Below the pieces are notes generated by a model. The model was not told the DNA's origin and made no database searches. It was given only the letters and a program-made list of their open reading frames with translations. The position numbers and the translations under genes were made by a program. Positions 53,991 to 63,030 of a stretch of DNA of 64,000 nucleotides are shown here, piece by piece. How positions within the stretch are numbered: the stretch's first letter is position 1; every line of letters starts with the position of its first letter. The stretch is from NCBI RefSeq assembly GCF_007994135.1, contig NZ_VLKF01000001.1:3658001-3722000 (forward strand), given 5' to 3'. This DNA comes from Modestobacter roseus. Its GTDB lineage: Bacteria > Actinomycetota > Actinomycetes > Mycobacteriales > Geodermatophilaceae.

Positions 53991-54073
53991 GGGGACCTCC
54001 TCGGTTCGGGGGCAGTGGCTGCTCCCTGCCCGGGCCGGGGCGGCGCCAACCGCGCTGGGTGAGGCGGGGGGCG

Positions 54074-54559
54074 TCAGGCCGCGGGGCCGGAGGAGCTGCG
54101 CGGCCGCGGCACCGCGGCGGCTGCGGCCAGCCCGGAGGGCAGCCGGGCCCAGACGTGCTTGCGGCCGGGCTCGCTGCACCAGCCGTAGTCGACCGACAGC
54201 TGGGCCACCATCGGCAGCCCCATGCCGCCGAAGGCGGGATCGCGGTCGATCGCCGGGCGCGGCGGGGCATCGGGGGAGCCGTCGGTCAGCCGGATCAGCC
54301 AGCCGGTGGGCATCGCCACGATCTGCGCCTGGACGGCGCCGCCACCGTGCCGGAGCGCGTTCGACGACAGCTCCTCGAAGACGAGCAGCAGGCCCTCCCG
54401 CGCGTCCTCCGTCGACCGGGCGGCCAGTGAGGGGTGGGCGAGCCGGGCCCGCAGGTCCATCCGCACCCGCGACGCGTCGTGCACCGTCGGCAGCTCCCAC
54501 CGCCAGACGTCGCCGTCCTCGGTCGGGACCGGGGCCGACGGCCACACCAGTCCGCTCAC
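54074..54559 (-). CDS. ATP-binding anti-sigma factor kinase-like protein (HATPase_c, RsbW type)
   Basis: A 161-residue GHKL ATPase domain: N box EELSSNALRHGG, G1 box LTDGSPDAPP and G2 box GGMGLPMVAQLS. The N-terminal AARSTEDAREGLLLVFEE region matches RsbW-like serine kinases that phosphorylate STAS antagonists and hold sigma factors. A STAS gene is 78 bases upstream on the same strand, which suggests a partner-switching pair; no sigma factor gene is visible nearby. Confidence 0.85.
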   Translation of the reverse strand: MSGLVWPSAPVPTEDGDVWRWELPTVHDASRVRMDLRARLAHPSLAARSTEDAREGLLLVFEELSSNALRHGGGAVQAQIVAMPTGWLIRLTDGSPDAPPRPAIDRDPAFGGMGLPMVAQLSVDYGWCSEPGRKHVWARLPSGLAAAAAVPRPRSSSGPAA

Positions 54560-54637
54560 GTCGAGTCCTCTCGCCGGCCGGGTAGTTGACCGGGTCCATG
54601 GTGGCCGATCACGCTCTGCAGCGCACGGCGGGGGTGC

Positions 54638-55024
54638 TCAGCCGGGTGGGGGAGACCCCGGCATGCCCTCGACGTCGAGTCGCTCCAGCAGGCCGGTCAG
54701 CTCCAGCGGGCCGGTGACGACGCGGCTGGTCGCGACGACGGTGACGTGCTTGCCCGCCGCCTCCCGGTGCTGGCTGACCCAGACCAGGGCGGTGACCCCC
54801 GCGGACCCGAAGAACGTCACCCCGGACAGGTCGATGGTGAGCAGCCGCTCGGCGCGGCGCAGTGCACGCAGCAGGGTCTGCTGCAGCAGCGGGTTGCTGG
54901 CGGCGTCGAGCTCCCCGCACACCCGGGCCACGACCTGGCCGGGTCCGGGACCCTCCGTGAGGGTCACCTCGAACGGCGCCTCGGCAGCCGACCTGACCGT
55001 CTTGATGACCCCTCCTCCGACCAC
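54638..55024 (-). CDS. STAS domain anti-sigma factor antagonist
   Basis: The STAS domain is clear: FEVTLTEGPGPGQVVARVCGELDAASNPLLQQTLLRALRRAERLLTIDLSGVTFFGSAGVTALVWVSQHREAAGKHVTVVA. The serine in FFGSAGVTAL is the expected phosphorylation site of SpoIIAA/RsbV-type proteins. The start is doubtful: GTG 55024 is used here, an ATG at 55117 would add 31 nonhomologous residues, and a strong GGAGGAGGGGTC sits just before an ATC at 55006. It probably works with the adjacent RsbW-like protein to control a sigma factor in stress. Confidence 0.83.
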   Translation of the reverse strand: MVGGGVIKTVRSAAEAPFEVTLTEGPGPGQVVARVCGELDAASNPLLQQTLLRALRRAERLLTIDLSGVTFFGSAGVTALVWVSQHREAAGKHVTVVATSRVVTGPLELTGLLERLDVEGMPGSPPPG

Positions 55025-55297
55025 GACCGCGTACCGCTCCGCGGTCCGTTCGACCGGCGCAGCGCGTGCCGTGTGTGTACCGCACCGATCGTGTGCCCGC
55101 GCACACGGTCCGGCCATCCCGCGCCGGGGTGCGGTCCCCCGATGGGGGCAGCGGGTGACGGCCCGCCCGGCGTCACAGCATCGTCATGATCCACGACTCG
55201 CACTCCCGGCCACCGTGTGTGACGCTGGTCGACGGCCATTTCCCGTGGTCAGCGCCCCGGAGACGGGCGCGACGCCGACGGAGAGGAGATCGACCGG

Positions 55298-55960
55298 ATG
55301 TGGGACTTCGTTCTCGACGCCTGGGACTACGTCCTCGACCGGCGTGGCCAGATCGCGTTCCAGGCCTTCCAGCACGTGAGCCTGGTGGTGCAGTGCGTGC
55401 TGCTCGGCTCGCTCATCGCCCTCGCGCTGGCCGTGCTGGTGTACCGCAGCCCGCGGGCGACCGGCGCCGCGAACGGGCTGTCCGCGATCGGCCTGACCAT
55501 CCCCGCGTTCGCCCTGCTGGGCATCCTGCTCGCGCCGTTCGGCTTCGGCGTCACCCCGGCGGTGATCGCGGTGACCTTCTACGCCGCCCTGCCGGTGCTG
55601 CGCAACGCCGTCGTCGGCCTGGCCGGGGTGGACGCCGCCCTGATCGAGTCGGCCCGGGGCATGGGCATGAGCCGGCTCGCCACCCTGGCGCGGGTGGAGA
55701 TCCCGCTGGCCTGGCCGGTGATCCTCGCCGGGGTCCGGGTCTCCACCCAGATGGTGATGGGCATCGCCGCCATCGCCGCCTACGTGCTCGGCCCCGGGCT
55801 GGGTGGCTTCATCTTCACCGGCCTCGCCCGGCTGGGCGGCGCGAACTCCCTGAACGCCGCGCTCACCGGGACGATCGCCATCGTCGTCCTGGCGCTCGTC
55901 CTCGACCTGTTGCTCCTGCTGCTGGGCCGCCTGACCACCCCGAGGGGGATCCGTGTCTGA
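55298..55960 (+). CDS. Quaternary-amine ABC transporter permease (OpuC/ProW type)
   Basis: A 220-residue permease with about six membrane segments. The binding-protein-dependent inner-membrane component pattern is in LIESARGMGMSRLATLARVEIPLAWPVILAGVRVSTQMVMGIAAIAAYV (the EAA-like loop contacting the ATPase). ATG 55298. It overlaps the ATPase gene by 8 bases and is the first of a four-gene glycine betaine/choline/carnitine-type uptake operon. Confidence 0.92.
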   Translation: MWDFVLDAWDYVLDRRGQIAFQAFQHVSLVVQCVLLGSLIALALAVLVYRSPRATGAANGLSAIGLTIPAFALLGILLAPFGFGVTPAVIAVTFYAALPVLRNAVVGLAGVDAALIESARGMGMSRLATLARVEIPLAWPVILAGVRVSTQMVMGIAAIAAYVLGPGLGGFIFTGLARLGGANSLNAALTGTIAIVVLALVLDLLLLLLGRLTTPRGIRV

Positions 55961-57134
55961 GACCACGACACCCACGAACGACCCGACCACACCCGCGCGC
56001 CAGGTCAGCGGCGTCTCGATCCGGCTGGACGGGGTCACCAAGCGCTACCCCGGCCAGGACCGGCCGGCCGTGGACGAGGTCTCGCTGGAGATCCCGGCCG
56101 GGGAGACGGTCATGTTCGTCGGCCCGTCCGGCTGCGGGAAGACCACGCTGTTGAAGATGCTCAACCGGCTGATCGAGCCGACCGGCGGCACCATCCACCT
56201 CGGTGACGAGGACGTCACCCGGCAGGACCCCGACCAGCTGCGCCGCCGGATCGGCTACGTCATCCAGGCCGGCGGGCTGTTCCCGCACATGACGGTCGGC
56301 ACGAACGTCGGCATGGTGCCGCGGATGCTGGGCTGGGACAAGGAGCGGGTCACCGCCCGCATCGACGAGCTGCTGGACCTCGTCGGCCTCGACCCGGAGG
56401 TCTACCGCGACCGGTACCCGAAGGAGCTCTCCGGCGGGCAGCAGCAGCGGGTCGGCGTGGCCCGGGCGCTGGCTGCCGACCCGCCGGTGCTGCTGATGGA
56501 CGAGCCGTTCGGCGCCGTCGACCCGATCACCCGCCAGCGCCTGCAGGACGAGCTGCTGCGGATCCAGGAGGAGCTGGGCAAGACGATCGTGTTCGTCACC
56601 CACGACTTCGACGAGGCGGTCAAGCTCGGCGACAAGATCGTCGTGTTCGACGTCGGCGCACGGGTGGTCCAGTACGACACCCCCGAGGCGATCCTGGCCG
56701 ACCCGGCCGAGGAGTACGTCGCCGACTTCATCGGCGCCGGGGCCACGCTCAAGCAGCTCACCCTGACCCGGGTGAACAGCCTGGAGCTGCGCCCGGTGAC
56801 CACGGCCTCGGTCGGGGACGACGCCGCCGAGGCGCTGGCCCGCGCCCGCGCGGCCGGCGACGAGTACCTCGTGGTGCTGGACCGCCGCGGCCGGCCGATC
56901 AGCTGGCCGACGACCGCCGAGGTCAGCCGGATGCAGCAGATCCCGGCGACGGTCGACGAGAAGCTGCCGGTGGTCGGCCTGGGCTCCACGCTGAACGACG
57001 CGCTGGACACCATGCTCGCGGCCAGCCAGGGCGGTGCGGTCGTGCTCGGCCGCCGCGACGGCCTGGCCGGCATCGTCTCGATCGAGACGATCATGGCCGC
57101 GATCCAGCGGGCCCGGAGCGAGGTGGCCGGATGA
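55953..57134 (+). CDS. Quaternary-amine ABC transporter ATPase with CBS domains
   Basis: The 393-residue ATPase has Walker A VGPSGCGKTTLLKMLNRL, Q-loop region IGYVIQAGGLFPHMTV, signature LSGGQQQRVGVARAL, Walker B VLLMDEPFGAVDP and switch His in FVTHDFDEA. Residues about 275-385 contain CBS-like segments (SVGDDAAEALARARAAGDEYLVVLDRRGRPISW and VGLGSTLNDALDTMLAASQGGAVVLGRRDGLAGIVSIETIM) typical of OpuA/OpuC ATPases that sense ionic strength. GTG start; overlaps both neighbours. Confidence 0.95.
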   Translation: MSETTTPTNDPTTPARQVSGVSIRLDGVTKRYPGQDRPAVDEVSLEIPAGETVMFVGPSGCGKTTLLKMLNRLIEPTGGTIHLGDEDVTRQDPDQLRRRIGYVIQAGGLFPHMTVGTNVGMVPRMLGWDKERVTARIDELLDLVGLDPEVYRDRYPKELSGGQQQRVGVARALAADPPVLLMDEPFGAVDPITRQRLQDELLRIQEELGKTIVFVTHDFDEAVKLGDKIVVFDVGARVVQYDTPEAILADPAEEYVADFIGAGATLKQLTLTRVNSLELRPVTTASVGDDAAEALARARAAGDEYLVVLDRRGRPISWPTTAEVSRMQQIPATVDEKLPVVGLGSTLNDALDTMLAASQGGAVVLGRRDGLAGIVSIETIMAAIQRARSEVAG

Positions 57135-57970
57135 GCACCGCCACCGGCGCGCCGGACACCGGCGAGCGCCCGGACCCGCTGCGCCGTCCCGAGGCGGAGC
57201 AGAGCGCGTCCCGCGACGAGCGGGACGCCGCGGCGCCGGAGCGCGCCCGCGGCGGCTGGCGCGCGTTGCTCCTGCAGCCGGTGCTGGTCGTCCTGGGCGT
57301 GATCGCGTTCGTCGTGTGGCGGGCCACCGCCGAACTCAGCGACACCGAGCGCGTGCAGCTGGGCACCACCGCGCTGTGGGACAGCATCGCCCGGCACCTC
57401 CTGCTGACCGTCGTCGCCGCCGCGATCGTGCTGGTCATCGCCGTCCCGCTCGGCATCGCGCTGACCCGGCCGGCGCTGCGCCGCGCCACCCCGATCGTGA
57501 TCGGGGTGGCCAACGTGGGCCAGGCCGCCCCGGCGATCGGGCTGTTCGTGCTGCTGGCCTTCTGGCTGGGCTTCGGCTTCTGGACGACGGTCATCGCGCT
57601 GGTGCTGTACTCGGCGCTGCCGGTGCTGCGCAACACCATGGTCGGCCTCCAGGGGGTCGACGCCCGGCTGGTCGAGGCCGGCCGGGGCATGGGCATGAGC
57701 GGCACCGCGGTGCTGTTCCGGGTCGAGCTGCCGCTGGCCGTGCCGGTGATGCTCTCCGGCGTCCGGACCGCGCTGGTGCTGCTCGTCGGCACCGCCACGC
57801 TGGCCACCTTCATCGCCGGCGGCGGGCTGGGCGTGCTGATCAACACCGGGATCACGCTGCAGCTGAACTCGCTGTTGATCAGCGGTGCGGTGCTGGTCGC
57901 CCTGCTCGCGCTGGCCATCGACTGGATCGGCCGCGTCGTCGAGCACGTCGCGCGCCCGAAGGGACTCTGA
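57131..57970 (+). CDS. Quaternary-amine ABC transporter permease, second subunit
   Basis: A 279-residue permease. The first 45 residues are polar and rich in Arg/Glu/Pro, then about six membrane segments follow. The coupling loop is LVEAGRGMGMSGTAVLFRVELPLAVPVMLSGVRTALVLLVGTATLATFIAGGGLGVLINTG, clearly similar to the first permease. ATG 57131 overlaps the ATPase stop by 4 bases. The C-terminus overlaps the binding-protein gene by one base. Confidence 0.93.
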   Translation: MSTATGAPDTGERPDPLRRPEAEQSASRDERDAAAPERARGGWRALLLQPVLVVLGVIAFVVWRATAELSDTERVQLGTTALWDSIARHLLLTVVAAAIVLVIAVPLGIALTRPALRRATPIVIGVANVGQAAPAIGLFVLLAFWLGFGFWTTVIALVLYSALPVLRNTMVGLQGVDARLVEAGRGMGMSGTAVLFRVELPLAVPVMLSGVRTALVLLVGTATLATFIAGGGLGVLINTGITLQLNSLLISGAVLVALLALAIDWIGRVVEHVARPKGL

Positions 57971-58953
57971 TGCGCACCCCGACCAAGCTGGCCGGCGCGC
58001 TGGCCACCACGGCCCTGCTCGCCGGCTGCGGGCTGGAGAGCGCCAACGGCTACGTGCCGCCCGCCGACCCCGCCGCGATCCAGGCGATCGACGGGGTCGA
58101 CGGGGCGCCGATCACCGTGGGCGCCAAAGCGTTCACCGAGCAGCTGATCCTCGGCAAGATCGCGGCGATCGCGCTGGGGGCCGCGGGCTTCGACGTCACC
58201 GACCGCAGCGGCATCCCCGGCGCGGCCCCGGCGCGGGCGGCGATGATCAACGGTGAGACCGACATGCAGTTCGAGTACACCGGTACGGCCTGGGTCAACT
58301 ACCTCGGCATGGAGGAGGGCATCCCGGACCAGCAGGAGCAGTACGAGGCGGTCCGGGACGCCGACGCGGAGAACGGGATCACCTGGCTCCCGCCGGCGGA
58401 GGCGAACAACACCTACGCCTTCGCGGTGCGCAGCGAGGCCGTCGAGGAGCTCGGCGGCGTCGCCACCCTCTCCGACATCGCCGAGCTGCCGGTCGAGGAG
58501 CGCACCTTCTGCGTGGAGTCCGAGTTCGCCACCCGGGTCGACGGTTTCGAGCCGATGCTGGAGGCCTACGGCATCCCGCTGGGCGAGCCGGACGGCGTGC
58601 CGCGGGACAACGTCAGCATCCTGGACACCGGTGCGGTCTACACCGCCACCGACAACGGCGACCGCTGCAACTTCGGCGAGGTCTTCACCACCGACGGCCG
58701 GATCGCCTCGCTGGACCTCACCGTGCTGGAGGACGACCGGGGGTACTTCCCGGCCTACAACATCGCCCCCGAGGTGCTGACCGGCACGCTGGACGAGTAC
58801 CCGGAGATCGCCGACGTCTTCGCCGAGATCACCCCGGTGCTCACCGACGAGGTGCTCATCGAGCTCAACGGCCGGGTCGACGTGGGCGGCGAGGAGCCGG
58901 CGGAGGTGGCGCTGGACTGGCTGGTGTCCGAGGGCCTCGTCGAGCGGCAGTGA
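57970..58953 (+). CDS. Quaternary-amine ABC transporter substrate-binding lipoprotein (OpuCC/ProX type)
   Basis: A 327-residue lipoprotein: the signal ends at the lipobox LLAGC with Cys20. The OpuAC-type binding domain has GAKAFTEQLILGKIAAIALGAAGFDVTDRSGIPGAAPARAAMINGETDMQFEYTGTAWVNYLG, with aromatic and Tyr/Trp residues of the quaternary-ammonium box. ATG 57970 overlaps the permease stop by one base (TGATG). It captures betaine, choline or a similar compatible solute outside the membrane; the exact ligand is not determined. Confidence 0.93.
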   Translation: MRTPTKLAGALATTALLAGCGLESANGYVPPADPAAIQAIDGVDGAPITVGAKAFTEQLILGKIAAIALGAAGFDVTDRSGIPGAAPARAAMINGETDMQFEYTGTAWVNYLGMEEGIPDQQEQYEAVRDADAENGITWLPPAEANNTYAFAVRSEAVEELGGVATLSDIAELPVEERTFCVESEFATRVDGFEPMLEAYGIPLGEPDGVPRDNVSILDTGAVYTATDNGDRCNFGEVFTTDGRIASLDLTVLEDDRGYFPAYNIAPEVLTGTLDEYPEIADVFAEITPVLTDEVLIELNGRVDVGGEEPAEVALDWLVSEGLVERQ

Positions 58954-58974
58954 TCGGCGTGGACGTGCCCCTGG

Positions 58975-59913
58975 TCAGCCGCCGGCCAGCCGGCTGACCA
59001 GGAACTCCACCGCCGCCGCGCTGTCGACCCCCTCGGCCACCTGGACCGCCGAGGGGGACGACGACGGGGCCCGCCGGTCGACCAGCGTCTGCCCGCGCCC
59101 CGCGCCGGGACCGGTGTCGACGACGACGTCCCGGCGCACCGTCGTCAGGGTGCCCGGGGCGATCGCCTCGGTGAGCGCGAGCGCGTCGTGCACCACCACC
59201 CCGTCGGTGCCGTAGGCGTCCCGGGCGTGGTCCAGGTACTGGCGCAGGATCGCCGCGGCCTGCGCCCCCACCGGACCCGCGGCGGCGAACCGGGCGATGC
59301 CGGCCTCGCCCAGCACCGTGGGCAGCGTGACGTCCAGCCCGACCAGCACGGTGGGCAGCCCGGCGCCCAGCACGACCGCGGCCGCCTCCGGGTCGGCCCA
59401 GACGTTGAACTCGGCGGCGGCGGTGACGTTCCCGCCCCGGGTCGCCGAGCCGCCCATCAGCACCAGCCGGCCGATCCGGGCGGCGGCGTCGGGGTACACG
59501 GCCAGCAGCAGTGCGATGTTGGTCCACGGCCCGATCGCGGCCACCGTGACCGGCTGCTCGCTGCTCATCAGCAGCTCGGCCAGCGCGACGACCGCCGGGC
59601 GCGGGTCGACCGCCGCGGGCGAGGGCGGCAGCTCCACCCCGCCCAGCCCGGCCGCCCCGTGCACGTGGCCGGCCCGCCGCGGCACCGGCACCACCAGCGG
59701 GCTGCGGGCCCCGGCGGCGACCGGGACGTCGGACCGGCCGGCCAGGTGGAGCACCCGCAGCGCGTTCTCCGTGGTCTGCGTCAGGTCCACGTTGCCGTGC
59801 ACGGTGGTGACCAGCCGGAGGTCGACCTCCGGGCTGGCCAGCGCGAGCAGCAGGGCCAGCGCGTCGTCGATGCCGGGGTCGGTGTCGATCACCAGGGGGG
59901 TGCGGTCGGTCAC
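58975..59913 (-). CDS. Nucleoside hydrolase
   Basis: A 312-residue inosine/uridine-preferring nucleoside hydrolase starting at GTG 59913. The calcium-binding motif DTDPGIDDALALL (Asp10, Asp12, Asp16, Asp17) is intact; VTVAAIGPWTNIALLLAVYPDAAARIGRLVLMGG and AAAEFNVWADPEAAAVVL (EFN substrate motif) follow, with a C-terminal VHDALALTEAI. It cleaves N-glycosidic bonds of nucleosides for salvage. It converges on the ABC transporter operon. Confidence 0.92.
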   Translation of the reverse strand: MTDRTPLVIDTDPGIDDALALLLALASPEVDLRLVTTVHGNVDLTQTTENALRVLHLAGRSDVPVAAGARSPLVVPVPRRAGHVHGAAGLGGVELPPSPAAVDPRPAVVALAELLMSSEQPVTVAAIGPWTNIALLLAVYPDAAARIGRLVLMGGSATRGGNVTAAAEFNVWADPEAAAVVLGAGLPTVLVGLDVTLPTVLGEAGIARFAAAGPVGAQAAAILRQYLDHARDAYGTDGVVVHDALALTEAIAPGTLTTVRRDVVVDTGPGAGRGQTLVDRRAPSSSPSAVQVAEGVDSAAAVEFLVSRLAGG

Positions 59914-60206
59914 CCGTCCATCCCACCAGACGCACCCGACACGCCGGGCCGGCGCGTGCGCCACCGAGGTCACCGTCCGCCTCACGCGTCACATCGCTGA
60001 GCTGACCTGCGGTTTCCTGCTGGGCTGTCGACATGTGGTCGCTCTCCGGGGCGGTGACCGGCCGGTTCGCGGGCAGCCCGCAACGGTTCGGTCACGCGGT
60101 CGGACCGGAGCGTCCCGGGAGCCGGTCCCGGAGCGTCGTCGTCCTTACCTTTCTCCTTGTCCGCGGCCCCTTCCCCGGCCGCGGCGACTACGTCACGGAG
60201 GACGAC

Positions 60207-61188
60207 ATGGACGACGCTCAGCGGGTCGGGACGGGCCGTCCGGCCGCCCCGGCCGTGGCGCCGGCCCCCGCCCGCACCGACGGCCGGACGACGGCCGCCC
60301 GGCGGGAGGCCGAGGTGCGGCAGGCGCTCGCCGACGTCCCCGCCCCCCGGCGCACCGTCGCCCGGCGGGAGGCCGACGCGCGCCGGGCACCGCTCCCGAC
60401 CGGGCACCCGGCCCGCCGCCCGGACCAGCTGCGCCGTCGGGTCGACCTGGACGCGCTCCCCGAGTCGGCGTCCCCGGCACCGGACGAGTACGGCATGAGC
60501 GACCTGGCGGCCGGGCTGGCCGTGGGCCTCGCGGTCGGTGTCCTCGGCCTCCGCGCCACCTCCACCGACGACGCCACCTGCGCCACCGCGGAGCAGTCGG
60601 TGCCCTTCCCGGTGCGCCGTGGGTTGCTCAGCCGCCCCCGGGCGCTGGTGGAGCGGGCCAGCCGGTGGGGTGCCGGACCGGACGGCGCGCACCTGGCCTG
60701 GAACCGGCCGCCGCAGCGGGTCTACCGGCTCACCGAGGGCGCCGTCCGCCCGGTGCCGCAGCCGGCCGCCGAGCGGCCTGCACCTGCCCCGCGGTCGTCC
60801 CGCAGCGCGCGACCCGGGTCGACCCCGAGCTCGAGGCGGCGATCGCCTTCGCCACCGACTTCGGCGCCGACCTGCTCACCAGCCCGGTGCGGCTGGCCGC
60901 ACCGCCTCGCCGGGTGACCGCACCCCTCCGCGCCCTGGCGGCCCGGGTGCGCGGCGTGGCCCACGCCGCCGCCGGCTGGGGCAGCGGTGCGCACGGTGCG
61001 CACCTGGCGTGGAACCGGCCGCAGCCGCCGCTGGCCCGACCGCTGGTGGTCACCGCCGAGCAGTCCCCGGCGCTGCCCGCCGACTGGCGGCACCGCGCGC
61101 CGGAGGAGGACGAGCCGACGCCGGACCGGGAGGCACCGCGCAGCCCGTCGGCGCCGCCACGCAGCGCGACCCGGTCGCGCCTCCTTAG
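60207..61188 (+). pseudogene. Frameshifted hypothetical protein with two GAHLAWNRP modules
   Basis: ATG 60207 has GGAGGACGAC just upstream. The first frame gives an Arg/Ala/Pro-rich head, then DLAAGLAVGLAVGVLGL and a module ending SRWGAGPDGAHLAWNRPPQRVYRLTEGAVRPVPQPAAERPAPAP. The sequence then continues sensibly only in the next frame (VVPQRATRVDPELEAAIAFATDFGADLL... AAGWGSGAHGAHLAWNRPQPPLARPLVV), so one base seems missing near 60780-60800. Unshifted, the first frame stops at 60917. The two modules are repeats of each other. The true end is unclear; a second shift may occur near 61150. No family is recognised. Confidence 0.6.
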
Positions 61189-61197
61189 GCTCACGGG

Positions 61198-63027
61198 GTG
61201 TTCACCACGCGGCCGGAGCTCGCCGGCACCTTCGGCATGGTCGCCTCGACGCACTGGCTCGCCAGCGCCGCGGGCATGGCGACCCTCGAGGCCGGTGGGA
61301 ACGCGTTCGATGCCGCGGTCGCTGCGGGTCTCACCCTGCAGGTGGTCGAGCCGCACCTCAACGGCCCGGGGGGCGAGGTCCCGATCCTCTTCGCCCGGAG
61401 CCCGCGGGCAGCCGGAGGCGCGGGGGTCCCCACGGTCCTCTCCGGCCAGGGCGTAGCCCCGGCCGCGGCGACCACCCAGGCGTTCGCCGACCTCGGACTC
61501 GGGCTCGTGCCCGGGACGGGTCTGCTGGCCGCCACCGTGCCCGGCGCCATCGGCGCCTGGCTCACGCTCCTGCGCGACCACGGCACCCTGCCGCTGGACG
61601 CCGTCCTCCGCTTCGCCATCGAGTACGCCGAGCACGGCCACCCGCTCGTCCCGCGGGTCGCCGCGACCGTCGCCTCGGTCTCCGAGCACTTCACCACGCA
61701 CTGGCCGACCTCGGCCGCCACCTGGCTCGCCCCCGACGGAGCACCCCCCACCGCCGGCCGCCTGTTCCGCAACCCGGTCCTCGCCTCGACCTACCGCCGA
61801 CTGCTCGACGCAGCGCGCGGACCCTCCCGAGAGGCGCAGATCGACGCGGCACTGGCGTCCTGGTACACGGGGTTCGTCGCCGAGGCGATCGACGAGTTCT
61901 CCCGGTCCCCGGTCATGGACGACTCCGGTCGTGCACACCGCGGCTTCCTCACCGGGCAGGACCTGGCCAGCTGGCAGCCGACGTACGAGCCGCCGGTCAC
62001 CCTCGACTGGCGCGGGTGGACGCTCGCGAAGGCCGGGCCGTGGTCCCAGGGCCCGGCGCTGCTCCAGGCGCTCGCGATGCTGGACGGCGTCCTCCCGGCA
62101 GGGACCGCGACCCGGTCCGCCTCCGTCCCCGACGACGCTGACACCGCCGAGGTGGTGCATGCCAGCGTCGAGGCGACGAAGCTGGCGATGGCCGACCGCG
62201 AGGCCTGGTACGGCGACGAGGAGAGCGTGCCGGTGGACGACCTGCTGTCGGCCGCCTACACCAGCGAACGGCGGGCGCTCATCGGCGACCGGGCCAGCAC
62301 CGAGCTGAGGCCCGGCTCCCCCGGTGGGCGCCCGCCGCGGCTGCCCCGCTTCGTCACCGACACCTCCCCCGGGGAGCGGCCGTCGGCCGGCACCACCGCC
62401 GGGGTCGGGGAGCCCACCGTCGACACCCGCGGCACCACCCGCGGCGACACCTGCCACGTCGACGTCGTCGACCGCTGGGGCAACATCGTGTCGGCCACCC
62501 CCTCCGGTGGCTGGCTGCAGAGCTCACCGGTCATCCCCTCGCTGGGCTTCCCGCTGGGCACCCGGGCGCAGATGTTCTGGCTGGAGCCGGGCCTGCCCAA
62601 CTCGCTGGTGCCCGGCAAGCGCCCCCGGACCACCCTCACCCCGTCGCTGGCGATGCGCGGCGGTGTGCCGACGCTGGCCTTCGGCACCCCGGGCGGTGAC
62701 CAGCAGGAGCAGTGGCAGCTGTGCTTCTGGCTGGCCCACGTGCACGGCGGGCTCGACCTGCAGGCGGCCATCGACGCGCCGGCCTGGCACACCACCAGCT
62801 TCCCGTCGTCGTTCTTCCCGCGGGAGATGGTGCCCGGCGAGCTCGTGGTCGAGTCCCGGATCGGCGACGGCGTGCTCGCCGAGCTGCGCCGGCGCGGGCA
62901 CGCGGTCACCGTCACCGACCCGTGGTCGCTGGGCCGGCTCTCGGCGGTCTCGATCGACCACGAGACCGGCGTGCTCAAGGCCGCGGCCAACCCGCGTGGC
63001 ATGCAGGGGTACGCGGTCGGCCGCTGA
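61198..63027 (+). CDS. Gamma-glutamyltransferase family protein
   Basis: A 609-residue Ntn-hydrolase proenzyme of the Ggt type: VASTHWLASAAGMATLEAGGNAFDAAVAAGLTLQVVEPHLNGPGGEVPILF is the large-subunit signature, and RGDTCHVDVVDRWGNIVSATPSGGWLQSSPV holds the autoprocessing Thr418 that becomes the small-subunit nucleophile. RPRTTLTPSLAMRGGVPTLAFGTPGGDQQEQ is the later substrate region. The usual nucleophile pair Thr-Thr-His is Thr-Cys-His here. No signal peptide is evident, so it may be a cytoplasmic member acting on another gamma-glutamyl or amide substrate. Confidence 0.9.
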   Translation: MFTTRPELAGTFGMVASTHWLASAAGMATLEAGGNAFDAAVAAGLTLQVVEPHLNGPGGEVPILFARSPRAAGGAGVPTVLSGQGVAPAAATTQAFADLGLGLVPGTGLLAATVPGAIGAWLTLLRDHGTLPLDAVLRFAIEYAEHGHPLVPRVAATVASVSEHFTTHWPTSAATWLAPDGAPPTAGRLFRNPVLASTYRRLLDAARGPSREAQIDAALASWYTGFVAEAIDEFSRSPVMDDSGRAHRGFLTGQDLASWQPTYEPPVTLDWRGWTLAKAGPWSQGPALLQALAMLDGVLPAGTATRSASVPDDADTAEVVHASVEATKLAMADREAWYGDEESVPVDDLLSAAYTSERRALIGDRASTELRPGSPGGRPPRLPRFVTDTSPGERPSAGTTAGVGEPTVDTRGTTRGDTCHVDVVDRWGNIVSATPSGGWLQSSPVIPSLGFPLGTRAQMFWLEPGLPNSLVPGKRPRTTLTPSLAMRGGVPTLAFGTPGGDQQEQWQLCFWLAHVHGGLDLQAAIDAPAWHTTSFPSSFFPREMVPGELVVESRIGDGVLAELRRRGHAVTVTDPWSLGRLSAVSIDHETGVLKAAANPRGMQGYAVGR

Positions 63028-63030
63028 CGG

